From Sutterella parvirubra YIT 11816 (lineage in GTDB: Bacteria > Pseudomonadota > Gammaproteobacteria > Burkholderiales > Burkholderiaceae_F), in assembly GCF_000250875.1 (NCBI RefSeq), contig NZ_JH604861.1, forward strand, positions 1-10,267: 10,267 bases of DNA. The letters run 5' to 3'. Position 1 is the first letter of the stretch; each line of letters opens with the position of its first letter. The notes under the pieces are model-generated. The model was not told where the DNA came from, did no database searches, and saw nothing but the letters and a program-made list of their open reading frames with translations. The position numbers were made by a program, and so were the translations under genes. Positions 1-6,836 of the stretch are shown piece by piece.

Positions 1-21
1 ACAGGTCCGAAATACGTACCC

Positions 22-105
22 TCATCCCATTTCGAACGTCTTCCCCGCGAGGGCGGGCACTTCCTTCCCACCGATCCAGAGGCCGTAGGTCTTGTCTTGC
101 AGCAT
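22..105 (-). pseudogene. N-terminal fragment of an aldehyde dehydrogenase-like gene, stopped after 27 codons
   Basis: The frame starts at an ATG at 105 behind a near-ideal ribosome binding site. The first 25 residues resemble the start of NAD(P)-dependent aldehyde dehydrogenases: YGLWIGGKEVPALAGKTFE matches the usual pattern of a Y/W-I-G-G-x-x-V-x-A-x-x-G-x-T-F-E/D opening strand. In that family the next residues are normally an N-P-A-T/D-G-E stretch, but here Met, Gly and a TGA follow (stop at 22-24). None of the three frames over 1-30 restores that stretch. The homology therefore ends about 30 bases from the window edge. Explanations are a frameshift, a deletion, a mobile-element insertion, or a truly short peptide. 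The family match rests on about 20 residues read by eye, so the assignment is moderate; the translation start itself is well supported. Confidence 0.45.
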
Positions 106-112
106 CAGTGAA

Positions 113-119
113 CTCCTTT
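113..119 (-). promoter_or_regulatory. Strong Shine-Dalgarno site for the start at 105
   Basis: On the minus strand this reads AAAGGAG, followed by a 7-base spacer and the ATG at 105. It is the best ribosome binding site in the window. It selects the ATG at 105 over an upstream in-frame start at 270, whose extra residues are R/P-rich and not protein-like. Confidence 0.75.
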
Positions 120-655
120 CACATGAGTTGGGGAGCGGAGGAACGCCGTTTGAGCGCGATTGAGCGCGGGCGCATCGGTCGCCGCACGCGGGACCTTGGC
201 GGTCCCGTGCGCGGTCGCGTCCGGTTTCAGGCGCTGCGCCGCCGGTTCTGCGTTGGGGTTGCATTCCCAAAGGGGCGCCCGTCGGTGCGTTGGGTCGACG
301 GGGCCCGGTGAAGCCAGAACGCGGCGCATCCGGTGCTTGTCCGGTGCATATCCGCTCCAGGTGAAGTCAGCGTAACCGCGGGGCGCGCCGTCAAGGATCG
401 GTCAAAGGTCGATTCGGGCTCCTCCATCGGGAGGAGGGGATCCGCCGAAAGGCTGCGTTTTCGCGTTTTGGCTATTGCGGCGATTGCGCGTCCGCCTATG
501 AGGGCGAAAGGGGAGAGTTGCGGTATTCGCTTCGGGCGCAGGCGACATGCAGGAATTCGTGATGCGCGGCGCCCTTCGGGAAAAGCACGGGGCGTTCCGC
601 CCTGCCGCTTTCCACCTCAGAGGCCCTCGGGAAGGGTACTTCGCCCCCGTCGTGG

Positions 656-689
656 CCCGGGCGAGACGCCCGGGACGCTCAGGCGTTTT
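656..689 (+). other. Tandem stem-loops ending in a short T run, upstream of the hydrogenase operon
   Basis: A perfect 8-bp stem (CCCGGGCG at 656-663, loop AGA, CGCCCGGG at 667-674) is directly followed by ACGC-TCAG-GCGT at 675-686 and then TTT. An alternative pairing, ACGCC (666-670) with GGCGT (682-686), would break both, so the two folds exclude each other. That resembles a terminator with an alternative fold, but the T run is short and the nearest gene on this strand starts 430 bases later. Confidence 0.3.
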
Positions 690-699
690 CGAGAATTTT

Positions 700-730
700 C
701 CCGAGCGGGGCGCATCGCCCGCGTCTCGGG
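700..730. repeat. 12-bp imperfect inverted repeat
   Basis: CCCGAG (700-705), CGGG and CG (706-709, 711-712) pair with CG, CCCG and CTCGGG (716-717, 718-721, 725-730) around a CAT loop, with a 1-base bulge on the left and a 3-base bulge on the right. No T run follows on either strand, so it is not an obvious intrinsic terminator. It may be a leader structure or an operator. Confidence 0.4.
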
Positions 731-738
731 CCCGCGCG

Positions 739-758
739 GATAAGGCAAAATACTGAAT
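739..758 (+). promoter_or_regulatory. AT-rich pocket, weak promoter candidate for the hydrogenase operon
   Basis: GATAAGGCAAAATACTGAAT is the most AT-rich stretch upstream of the hydrogenase genes and contains AATACT as a possible -10 element. No good -35 hexamer lies 16-18 bases upstream. If used, it would give a leader of about 360 bases containing the hairpins at 781-812, 851-863 and 962-985. This is a guess from base composition. Confidence 0.2.
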
Positions 759-961
759 CGACTCTGAAGGCGATGCCGGCGGGGCGCAGGGGGAGAGGTT
801 CCCCCGGGCCCCTCGACCGGCGGCGGCTTCGGAGAGGGAGAGCCGGGGAGGCGTCGGAGACGCGCCCGCCCCGCGACGGTTTCCGCAAGACCCCAGACCC
901 GCATCAACGAGAAGACCCTGCCTGACGGCTTTTCGAACCGTCGACACCGCCTCATCGTTCG

Positions 962-985
962 CCGCCCGTCCGCCCAGACGGGCGG
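962..985. repeat. Perfect 9-bp inverted repeat in the hydrogenase leader
   Basis: CCGCCCGTC (962-970) and GACGGGCGG (977-985) pair perfectly around a 6-base loop, 135 bases before the start codon at 1120. There is no T run on either side, which argues against an intrinsic terminator. It could be an mRNA structure or a protein-binding site. Confidence 0.4.
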
Positions 986-1119
986 ATTCGACGTGCGTGC
1001 TCCGGGGCCGCGCATGCCCATCCGTCCGCTTCGTCCTTCTCCGGAGCTTGACCCGCCTTCCGTCAAAGAATCCGACCCCGGGCGCTTCGGCGCTCACTTG
1101 CCGCACCATAAGGACAACC

Positions 1120-3132
1120 ATGGACGAACTCATCTACGGCGTCTGGGAAGGCCGACCCTACGACAACCGGCGCCGCCCCGAAGGGGAATCGCCCGAAGGG
1201 CTCGACCTCGAAGGCTTCATGAGCTTCAATTCAGGAAACCCGGTCACCGGGTTCGTGGGTCCCCAGGGATTCCTGATCTTCGACAACCGCGTCACCTTGG
1301 CGCACACCCTTTGGCGCTACTACGAGCGCACGATGAAGCTCTCGTGCGGGCGCTGCACGCCCTGCCGCATGGGGTCGGTCGTGATCGCCGAAGCCCTGGA
1401 GAAGGCCGCGAAGGGCGAAGGGCGCGCGGTCGATTGGGAGCTCGTCATGGAGGTCGCCCGGCAGATGCGCGAGACGTCGCTCTGCGGGATCGGGCTCACG
1501 ACGCCCGAGGCGCTGATCGGCGCTCTGACCTACTTCCCCGAACTTCTGCGCGACGCGCCGGCCCAGCCCCCGGTGAAGCACGACTTCTACGCGGTGGCGA
1601 CCGCGCCCTGCATCGAAGCCTGCCCCGCGCACGTCAACATTCCTCGCTACATCGACTACATCCGGGACGGCCATCCCGAGCTCGCGACGGGGGTGCTGCT
1701 GGAGCACTACCCCTTGGTCGGCTCCTGCGGGCGCGTCTGCGTGCGCCCGTGCGAAAAGGCCTGCGTGCGCAACAAGGTCGACGCCCCGGTCTCGATCAAG
1801 GACCTGAAGCGCTACGCCGCGGACCACGCGGGGGCGCCCATCGAGCAGCTCTTCATCGAGAGCGAAAAGCCGGCGGCGACGCCGGTCTCCGCGCACGTCG
1901 CGGTCGTGGGGGCGGGCCCCGCGGGGATCAACTGCGCGTACCACCTTTTGAAGCGCGGCCACTTCGTCGACATCTTCGAAGCGAAGCCCCACGCGGGCGG
2001 CATGGCGCGCCTGGGGATTCCGGCGTACCGGCTTCCGAACGACCTCCTGGCGAGCGAAACCGAAGCGATCGAACGCATGGGCGGGCGGTACTTCTTTGAG
2101 AAGGCCCTGGGGCGCGACTTCACGATCGATTCGCTCCTGAAGCGCGGCTACCGCGCGGTGTTCCTGGGCGTGGGCTGCGCGTTGGGGCAGCATCTCGGTC
2201 TCCCCGACGAGGACGTCACGGCCAAGGGGTACTTGAAAGGCCTCGACTTCCTTTTGGACATCGAAGCGAAGCAGACCGAAGGCGTTGAGCTGGAATTGGA
2301 CGGCGACGTCGTCGTGGTCGGCTGCGGGAACGTCGCGATGGACTGCTGCCGCTCCGCGCGCCGACTTCTCAAAAACGGGCGCGTGACGGTGTCGTACCGC
2401 CGCACCCGCGCGAGCGCTCCGGCCGACCCCGCCGAAATCACGGCGGCCTTGGAAGAGGACATCGAATTCGCGTTCCTGACGGCGCCGAAGCGCGTTCTGG
2501 TCGAGGACGGTCGGGTGGTCGGGATCGAGTTGGTCCGCATGGAAGAGACCGAACCCGACGCGTCCGGCCGCCGCGGCGTGCGCGCCGTCGAGGGGAGCGA
2601 ATTCGTGATCCCCTGCCGATACGTGATCGCCGCCATCGGTCAGAAGATGGACGGCTCGATCTTCTGCGAGAAGGACGGCATCCGCTTGACCCGCAGGGGC
2701 ACGATCGAGGTGAAGGACGACCTTTCGACCTCGCGCCCCGGCGTCTTCGCCGGGGGCGACGCCGCTGCGGGCCCCACGTCCCTCATTTGGGGGATGGCGG
2801 ACGGCCAGACCGCCGCGCAGTCGATCCACGAGTGGCTCCTCACCGAAGACACGGGCTTCATCCCGCGCCGCCGGATGACCGCGATGATCCACGACGCGAA
2901 GCTTCTGGATCACTGCCCGGCGCCCCGCGCCGGGGCCGTGCTCCCGACGCCGCGCCACCACGTGGCGCACCTCCCTGCCGACGAGCGCATCCACCACTGG
3001 GAGGAAGTCGAATTCGGCATGACGGATGCGGAGGCGAGGCGCGAAGCGTCCCGCTGCATGCGCTGCTACCGGCTCTTCGCCGCGGCGACGCTCCTCCCGA
3101 TTCCGGGCAAATCCGAACTGGAGGCGCTCTGA
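1120..3132 (+). CDS. NuoF-type [4Fe-4S] domain fused to a GltD-like FAD/NAD(P)H oxidoreductase; probable electron-input subunit of the [FeFe] hydrogenase
   Basis: This 670-residue soluble protein probably moves electrons between NAD(P)H and the hydrogenase encoded next. Residues 35-145 match the C-terminal iron-sulfur domain of NuoF/HoxF (S-C76-G-R-C79-T-P-C82-R and S-L-C122-G-I-G), but the FMN/NADH-binding domain that normally precedes it is missing. Residues 155-235 are the GltD-type iron-sulfur domain (C164 and C168, then C203, C207, C211 and C215). An FAD fold follows (VAVVGAGPAG, 260-269), then a pyridine-nucleotide fold (VVVVGCGNVAMD, 397-408, followed by SYRRTR, whose arginines suggest NADPH), and the second FAD segment GVFAGGDAAAGPTSLIWGMA (541-560). 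The C-terminus has C646 and C649. The ATG at 1120, with AGGA five bases upstream, is preferred to an in-frame ATG at 997 whose extra 41 residues look non-coding. The stop overlaps the next start by one base, indicating translational coupling. GltD here does not imply glutamate synthesis; this subunit type also serves hydrogenases and other reductases. Confidence 0.88.
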   Translation: MDELIYGVWEGRPYDNRRRPEGESPEGLDLEGFMSFNSGNPVTGFVGPQGFLIFDNRVTLAHTLWRYYERTMKLSCGRCTPCRMGSVVIAEALEKAAKGEGRAVDWELVMEVARQMRETSLCGIGLTTPEALIGALTYFPELLRDAPAQPPVKHDFYAVATAPCIEACPAHVNIPRYIDYIRDGHPELATGVLLEHYPLVGSCGRVCVRPCEKACVRNKVDAPVSIKDLKRYAADHAGAPIEQLFIESEKPAATPVSAHVAVVGAGPAGINCAYHLLKRGHFVDIFEAKPHAGGMARLGIPAYRLPNDLLASETEAIERMGGRYFFEKALGRDFTIDSLLKRGYRAVFLGVGCALGQHLGLPDEDVTAKGYLKGLDFLLDIEAKQTEGVELELDGDVVVVGCGNVAMDCCRSARRLLKNGRVTVSYRRTRASAPADPAEITAALEEDIEFAFLTAPKRVLVEDGRVVGIELVRMEETEPDASGRRGVRAVEGSEFVIPCRYVIAAIGQKMDGSIFCEKDGIRLTRRGTIEVKDDLSTSRPGVFAGGDAAAGPTSLIWGMADGQTAAQSIHEWLLTEDTGFIPRRRMTAMIHDAKLLDHCPAPRAGAVLPTPRHHVAHLPADERIHHWEEVEFGMTDAEARREASRCMRCYRLFAAATLLPIPGKSELEAL

Positions 3133-5033
3133 TGACGGAGAACGTGATGAATGAAGCAGTGAAGGGAGAGGCGGCGATGACGAATGAACACAACGGGGTG
3201 GCGGACCTCCGCGCGGTGATCAACGGGCGCGAGGTGGCGTTCCGCGAGGGCGAAACGGTTCTGGAAGCCGCGCGCCGCGAGGGCGTCTTCATCGAGACGC
3301 TCTGCGAATTCGCGGAAATGGGGCACCGCCCGGGAACCTGCCGCATGTGCCTGGTGGAGGTGACGCCCGTGGAGGGCGACGCGTTCGTCGCGACCTCCTG
3401 CGACACGGTGCTGCGCGCGGGCTGGAGGGTCGAAACCAAGACCGCGAAGATCCGCCGGATGCAGAAGCTCCAACTGGAACTCCTGATGGCCGACCACTGC
3501 CAGGACTGCGCGCGCTGCTCGCGCCATGGGGCGTGCGAATTGCAGTCCGCGGGGATGCGCCTGGGGCTTCGCGCCCCCGCGCGCATCCACTTCCGCCCGA
3601 AGGCGGCGGAGCGGCGCTATGACGACTCCCGCCGGGCATTGGTCTTTGACGGGAGCCGGTGCGTGCGGTGCCTGCGCTGCGTCGAAGCCTGCCGCAAGGT
3701 GGCGGGGCAGAGCGCGCTCACCTTGAACGGCGTGGGGACCTCGGCCGCGATCGGCTTCGGGCCGGTCGGCATGAAGTGGGCCGAGAGCAGCCGCTGCGTC
3801 GCCTGCGGGCAGTGCACGTTGGTGTGCCCGACAGGGGCGTTGTCGGAAAAGGACCAGGGCGACGTGCTCCTCGACTGGATCGAGGATCCGGCGGTCACGA
3901 CCGTCGTGCAGACGGCGCCCGCGGTGCGGGTGCAGCTGGGCGAAGCCTTCGGGCTCCCGCCCGGGACCAACGTCGAAGGCCGCATCACGGCGGCGTTGAA
4001 AGCCTTGGGCGTCGACTTCGTGATGGACACGCGCTGGTCCGCCGACGTGACGATCATGGAGGAGGGGACGGAGGTTCTCGCCAAACTCAAGGCCGACCGT
4101 GAGGCCGGCCGCCGCGGCACGTACTTCACGTCCTGCTGCCCGGGCTGGGTGAACTACGTCGAGCTTTCCGCCCCGGAATTGACCCCGAACTTGTCCTCCA
4201 CCCGCAGCCCCCAGGCGATCTTCGGCGCCCTGTCGAAGACCTATCTGCCTCAAAAGAAGGGGCTCGATGCCAAGGCGATCCGCACCATCGCCATCATGCC
4301 CTGCACCGCGAAGAAGGAGGAGGCCGCGAGGCCCACGCTCGTCCGCGAAGCGGGCGTGCAGGACACCGACCTCGTGCTCACCACCCGCGAATTCGCGGCG
4401 GTGCTGCGCCGCGCCGGGATCGACCTCGCGCAGATGCCCGAAGTCCCGTACGACTCGCCCTTCATGAGCGCGTCGTCCGGGGCCGGGGCGCTCTTCGGCG
4501 CGACCGGGGGCGTGATGGAGGCCGCCGTGCGCACGATGCGCGCGGTGACGGGGGTCGACGACAAGACCTGGCGCCCGGCCTTCGAGGCCGTGCGCGGCAT
4601 GGATGGGATCAAGGAGGCCGAAGTGGAACTCCCCGGCGTGGGCGTGATCCGGATCGCGGTCGTGCATGGTCTTGCGAACGTGAAGACCGTGGTGGAGGCC
4701 GTGAAGAGGGGCGAATCCCGTTGGGACTTCGTCGAAGTGATGGCCTGCCCCGGCGGCTGCGTCGGGGGCGGGGGCGCGGGCCGCGGGCAGCGGACGCCCC
4801 GCGCGGCGTTGCCGTCACGCCTTCAGGGCATCTGGAAGATTGATGCCGAGGCGCCGATCCGCGCCTCGCACGAGAACCCGGACGTGCGGCGGTTGTACGA
4901 AGACTTCCTGGGCGAGCCGGGCTCGCACTTGGCGCACGATCTTCTTCACTGCGAGTACCGGGACCGCCGGGCGGCGCCCAATCCCCCGTCCGCGGAGCAG
5001 CTCTTCCGGACGGTGGAGTTGACGGGGTATTGA
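3132..5033 (+). CDS. hydA: [FeFe] hydrogenase, M3 type, catalytic subunit
   Basis: This 633-residue enzyme interconverts H2 with protons and electrons. Domains in order: [2Fe-2S] ferredoxin (C58, C70, C73, C90); His-Cys [4Fe-4S] site (H122, C126, C129, C135); two-cluster ferredoxin domain (C177/180/183/187 and C222/225/228/232); and the H-cluster domain from about residue 255. All three signature motifs are present: TSCCPGW (333-339), MPCTAKKEE (389-397) and EVMACPGGC (535-543), supplying the four ligands of the H-cluster [4Fe-4S] and the proton-relay cysteine C335. The last motif is unusual: after the glycine run come A-G-R-G before Q553, where the family normally has GGGQP at once. The ATG at 3132 overlaps the previous stop (TGATG) and has GGAGG seven bases upstream; ATG at 3177 also has a purine-rich site and could be used. 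The partner subunit suggests the glutamate-synthase-linked class (group A2 as I recall HydDB). No maturation genes (hydE, hydF, hydG) are in the window, so they must lie elsewhere if the enzyme is active. Confidence 0.95.
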   Translation: MTENVMNEAVKGEAAMTNEHNGVADLRAVINGREVAFREGETVLEAARREGVFIETLCEFAEMGHRPGTCRMCLVEVTPVEGDAFVATSCDTVLRAGWRVETKTAKIRRMQKLQLELLMADHCQDCARCSRHGACELQSAGMRLGLRAPARIHFRPKAAERRYDDSRRALVFDGSRCVRCLRCVEACRKVAGQSALTLNGVGTSAAIGFGPVGMKWAESSRCVACGQCTLVCPTGALSEKDQGDVLLDWIEDPAVTTVVQTAPAVRVQLGEAFGLPPGTNVEGRITAALKALGVDFVMDTRWSADVTIMEEGTEVLAKLKADREAGRRGTYFTSCCPGWVNYVELSAPELTPNLSSTRSPQAIFGALSKTYLPQKKGLDAKAIRTIAIMPCTAKKEEAARPTLVREAGVQDTDLVLTTREFAAVLRRAGIDLAQMPEVPYDSPFMSASSGAGALFGATGGVMEAAVRTMRAVTGVDDKTWRPAFEAVRGMDGIKEAEVELPGVGVIRIAVVHGLANVKTVVEAVKRGESRWDFVEVMACPGGCVGGGGAGRGQRTPRAALPSRLQGIWKIDAEAPIRASHENPDVRRLYEDFLGEPGSHLAHDLLHCEYRDRRAAPNPPSAEQLFRTVELTGY

Positions 5034-5059
5034 ACCCAGGAAAAGAAGGAGCAAACGCC

Positions 5060-5941
5060 ATGACGGCGAAAGAACCACCCCGAAACGTCATCGACCCACC
5101 CCGAAGCACCGACGGCTTCCGAGCCATCCGTGAGGAAGGGTGGTGCTTCGTCGACAAGACGGACGTCATCGCCCGGCTCGCCGACGTCGGCGACTTTCTG
5201 ATTTTTCTCCGGCCCGCGGGCTTCGGGAAGAGCCTTCTCGTTTCCACTTTGGCCGCCATGTGGCGGGGCGGACCGGACGCCGTCCGGGGTCTTCGCGCGG
5301 AAGGCCGTTGGCGCCATGAATCGTGCCGGGTCGTGGTGATCGACCTTTCAGCAATCCATCTGCCGAACCCCTGGAACGCAGGGGCTTTCGCGTCGGCGGC
5401 GGACGAGCTTCTGCGGCATGCATTCGCGCCTGCGGGATTCGCGACGGCTGCTGAGCCGATGGAGCCGCTCGCGCGATGGCGCGCGTTTTTGGAAGCCTCG
5501 CGGGGCGTCGTGCTCCTCATCGACGGCATCGACGCGCCTCTGCGGAAGGCTCCCGAGGAGGGCCGGACGGAGGTCGGGCGCTTCCTCGAGGGTTTCCTCA
5601 CGATGGTGAAGAACCTCGGGAGCGGCCTGCGGTTCTGCCTCATCACGGGCGAAGCCATGGGGCTCGATCTCGCGGCGGCGGTCAACAACTTCTCGGACGT
5701 CTCGGGCGACCTGCCTTTCGGTGACCTTCTAGGCTTCACGACGGCAGATCTCCGCACCGGCCTTCGGCCGCTTGTTGAGCGGAAGGCGGAGGCCTTGGGG
5801 ACGACGCCGGAGGCGGTGGTCGAGCAGATTGAGCGCACCTGGGAAGGACGGACCTTCGATGAGCTGCGCCGCACCCGCGTCGCGCAGCCTGCGGCCGTGC
5901 TCGCGTTTCTCACGGGGGACGAGGGGTTCCCGGGCGGGTGA
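5060..5941 (+). CDS. Short AAA-ATPase-like protein (PF09820 type) with degenerate ATPase motifs
   Basis: The 293-residue product follows the pattern of the AAA-ATPase-like family common in gut bacteria: FRAIREEGWCFVDKT (20-34, usual pattern K-I-R-E-x-G-Y-x-Y-V-D-K-T), RPAGFGKS (51-58, usual RPRRFGKS Walker A), LLIDGIDAP (152-160, usual LIDEYDKP Walker B), an ITG sensor strand (195-197) and DLLGFTTADLR (222-232). It lacks the second half of the family, where a PD-(D/E)xK nuclease-like domain normally sits, and ends just past TWEGRTFDELRRTRV. The Walker B glutamate is replaced by glycine, so ATP hydrolysis is doubtful. The ATG at 5060 has AAGGAG eight bases upstream; a TTG at 5030 overlapping the hydrogenase stop is less likely. 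It starts 26 bases after hydA and may be co-transcribed. No function is known to me; it may be a decaying copy of a multi-copy family. Confidence 0.75.
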   Translation: MTAKEPPRNVIDPPRSTDGFRAIREEGWCFVDKTDVIARLADVGDFLIFLRPAGFGKSLLVSTLAAMWRGGPDAVRGLRAEGRWRHESCRVVVIDLSAIHLPNPWNAGAFASAADELLRHAFAPAGFATAAEPMEPLARWRAFLEASRGVVLLIDGIDAPLRKAPEEGRTEVGRFLEGFLTMVKNLGSGLRFCLITGEAMGLDLAAAVNNFSDVSGDLPFGDLLGFTTADLRTGLRPLVERKAEALGTTPEAVVEQIERTWEGRTFDELRRTRVAQPAAVLAFLTGDEGFPGG

Positions 5942-6063
5942 AGCCCGGCACTCCGTCGGCGGAACTCCAAAAGAAGAGGCCCGTCCCGGTCCGTCCGCGG
6001 CCGGTCGGGACATCCGGTGGCCGGGCTCCCGCGCCCGGGAACGTTCAGGATCGTCCAAGAACG

Positions 6064-6100
6064 CCGAAGTCCGGAGGGCGCGTGGCCGTCCGGGCTTCGG
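6064..6100. terminator. 12-bp stem-loop between convergent genes, possible terminator
   Basis: CCGAAGTCCGGA (6064-6075) pairs with TCCGGGCTTCGG (6089-6100), with one T-G wobble and a 13-base loop. It lies in the 211-base gap between the convergent genes ending at 5941 (+) and 6153 (-). On the minus strand the stem is followed by CGTTCTTGG, a weak T tract, so termination of the minus-strand oxidoreductase gene is the better reading. The rest of the gap shows only a 6-bp hairpin over the stop at 5941 and a 10-base tandem repeat at 6125-6144. Confidence 0.45.
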
Positions 6101-6124
6101 GGAATGCGGTCGAAAGGGGATCAG

Positions 6125-6144
6125 GGAGCCGGTCGGAGCCGGTC
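6125..6144. repeat. Tandem 10-base direct repeat
   Basis: GGAGCCGGTC occurs twice back to back, 9 bases beyond the stop of the minus-strand oxidoreductase gene. Two units of a GC-rich decamer may reflect simple slippage, and no function is evident. Confidence 0.6.
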
Positions 6145-6152
6145 AGAGTCGA

Positions 6153-6686
6153 TCAAAGAGACGCGCCCAACTTCCTCGCTTCGTCGAGCGCGCCGGTTTC
6201 TTCCAAGGGGCGCATCGCGAGCCCCAGGCCGAAGACCTGACCCGCGTTCGTCCACTTGAGGTACCCGCAGATCGCGCGGAACTGGGCGGAAAGGGGCTCC
6301 ATCGCTTCCGGCGCGGGGCCTGCGGCGACGGCAAGCAGAACCGCCTTCAAGCCCTTGGCGGCCACTTCGTCGTTGCGGGAGACGAAGCGGTCGACGACGG
6401 CTTTGAGCTGCGCGGTCATCCCGTAGTAGTACAAGGGCGTCGCGAGCACGACCGCGTCCGCCTTGAGAAGCGACGTGAAGACCTTCGCCATGCCGTCCGT
6501 GTCGACGTCCTCACCCTTGGTGAGGCGCTCGAGAAGCGCGTTCGTGCAGGGCTCGATCGTGAGCGTTTCGACGTCGATGCGCTCGACCTCGTGGCCCGCG
6601 GCGCGGGCGCCTTCCGAGAAGGCTTCGGCCAAAGCGGCGGTGGTGCCTTCGAGGTGGGGGCTGCCCATCAAGAGACAGATCTTCAT
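6153..6686 (-). CDS. Flavodoxin-fold NAD(P)H-dependent oxidoreductase
   Basis: This 177-residue cytoplasmic protein belongs to the FMN-dependent NAD(P)H oxidoreductase/flavodoxin_2 group, which reduces quinones, nitro- or azo-compounds or other electron acceptors. The N-terminus MKICLLMGSPHLEGTTAAL contains the FMN-phosphate loop (GSPH-x-x-GTTA); ADAVVLATPLYYYGMTAQLKA holds the second flavin-contact loop (P-L-Y-Y-Y-G-M), followed by a conserved V-D-R-F segment. Many relatives carry a C-x-x-C type motif after the first third, but here only one Cys remains (E-P-C-T). The ATG at 6686 has AAAGGA eight bases upstream. It follows the WYL-TyrA gene on the same strand with a gap of 150 bases containing a stem-loop, so it is probably a separate or partly read-through unit. 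The substrate cannot be told from sequence. Confidence 0.85.
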   Translation of the reverse strand: MKICLLMGSPHLEGTTAALAEAFSEGARAAGHEVERIDVETLTIEPCTNALLERLTKGEDVDTDGMAKVFTSLLKADAVVLATPLYYYGMTAQLKAVVDRFVSRNDEVAAKGLKAVLLAVAAGPAPEAMEPLSAQFRAICGYLKWTNAGQVFGLGLAMRPLEETGALDEARKLGASL

Positions 6687-6761
6687 GGTGTTGGTCCTTT
6701 GGGTTGAATTCGATTTTCGGGGGCGCACCGGGAACATTCAGGTGTCCGGGCGCCCGGGCCC

Positions 6762-6808
6762 CAAGAAGTGTAGGGCCTCCGCGGTGAATCTGCTTCACCG
6801 GGAGGCCC
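6762..6808 (-). terminator. 15-bp stem-loop after the WYL-TyrA gene, probable terminator
   Basis: GGGCCTCC (6773-6780) and CGGTGAA (6782-6788) pair with TTCACCG (6794-6800) and GGAGGCCC (6801-6808); a single G at 6781 is bulged and the loop is TCTGC. On the minus strand it begins 29 bases after the stop at 6837 and is followed by TACACTTCTTGG, a modest T tract. The stem is exceptionally strong. Because the T tract is weak, read-through into the oxidoreductase gene at 6686 is possible. Confidence 0.6.
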
Positions 6809-6836
6809 GTGGGTGGGGGTGTCGAGGTCAGGCGCG

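Larger units (their letters stand above)
106..1119. other. About 1 kb with no credible gene, between divergent genes; hairpin-rich
   Basis: Open frames here translate to Arg/Pro/Gly-rich text without any domain I recognise, and none has a convincing ribosome binding site. The region separates a minus-strand gene (start 105) from the hydrogenase operon (start 1120), so it should hold both promoters. Visible structure includes: a bulged hairpin at 183-211; two short direct repeats with an 11-base period at 329-347 and 390-411; hairpins at 656-674 and 700-730; an AT-rich pocket at 739-758; a nested G/C hairpin at 781-812; a triloop hairpin at 851-863; and a perfect 9-bp hairpin at 962-985. I found no tRNA, no FNR box (TTGAT-N4-ATCAA) and no riboswitch core that I could recognise. 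Confidence 0.6.

Noticed and set aside
924..942. TTCGAA-containing hairpin resembling a tRNA T-arm
   Set aside because: The loop is too long for a T-arm and no acceptor, D or anticodon arms can be built around it.
402..1133. Minus-strand open frame of 243 codons in the non-coding region
   Set aside because: The translation is R/P/G/S-rich without any motif, the start overlaps the hydrogenase gene, and no ribosome binding site supports it.
1231..4667. Long minus-strand open frames (1231-2997 and 3066-4667) opposite the hydrogenase genes
   Set aside because: They are shadows of the NuoF-GltD and hydrogenase genes, which carry complete motif sets; the antisense translations are compositionally biased and unrecognisable.
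6037..6742. GGGAACGTTCAGG (6037-6049) and GGGAACATTCAGG (6730-6742) flanking the oxidoreductase gene
   Set aside because: A 12-of-13 match within 10 kb of GC-rich DNA is expected by chance, and neither copy sits in a clear promoter or element end.
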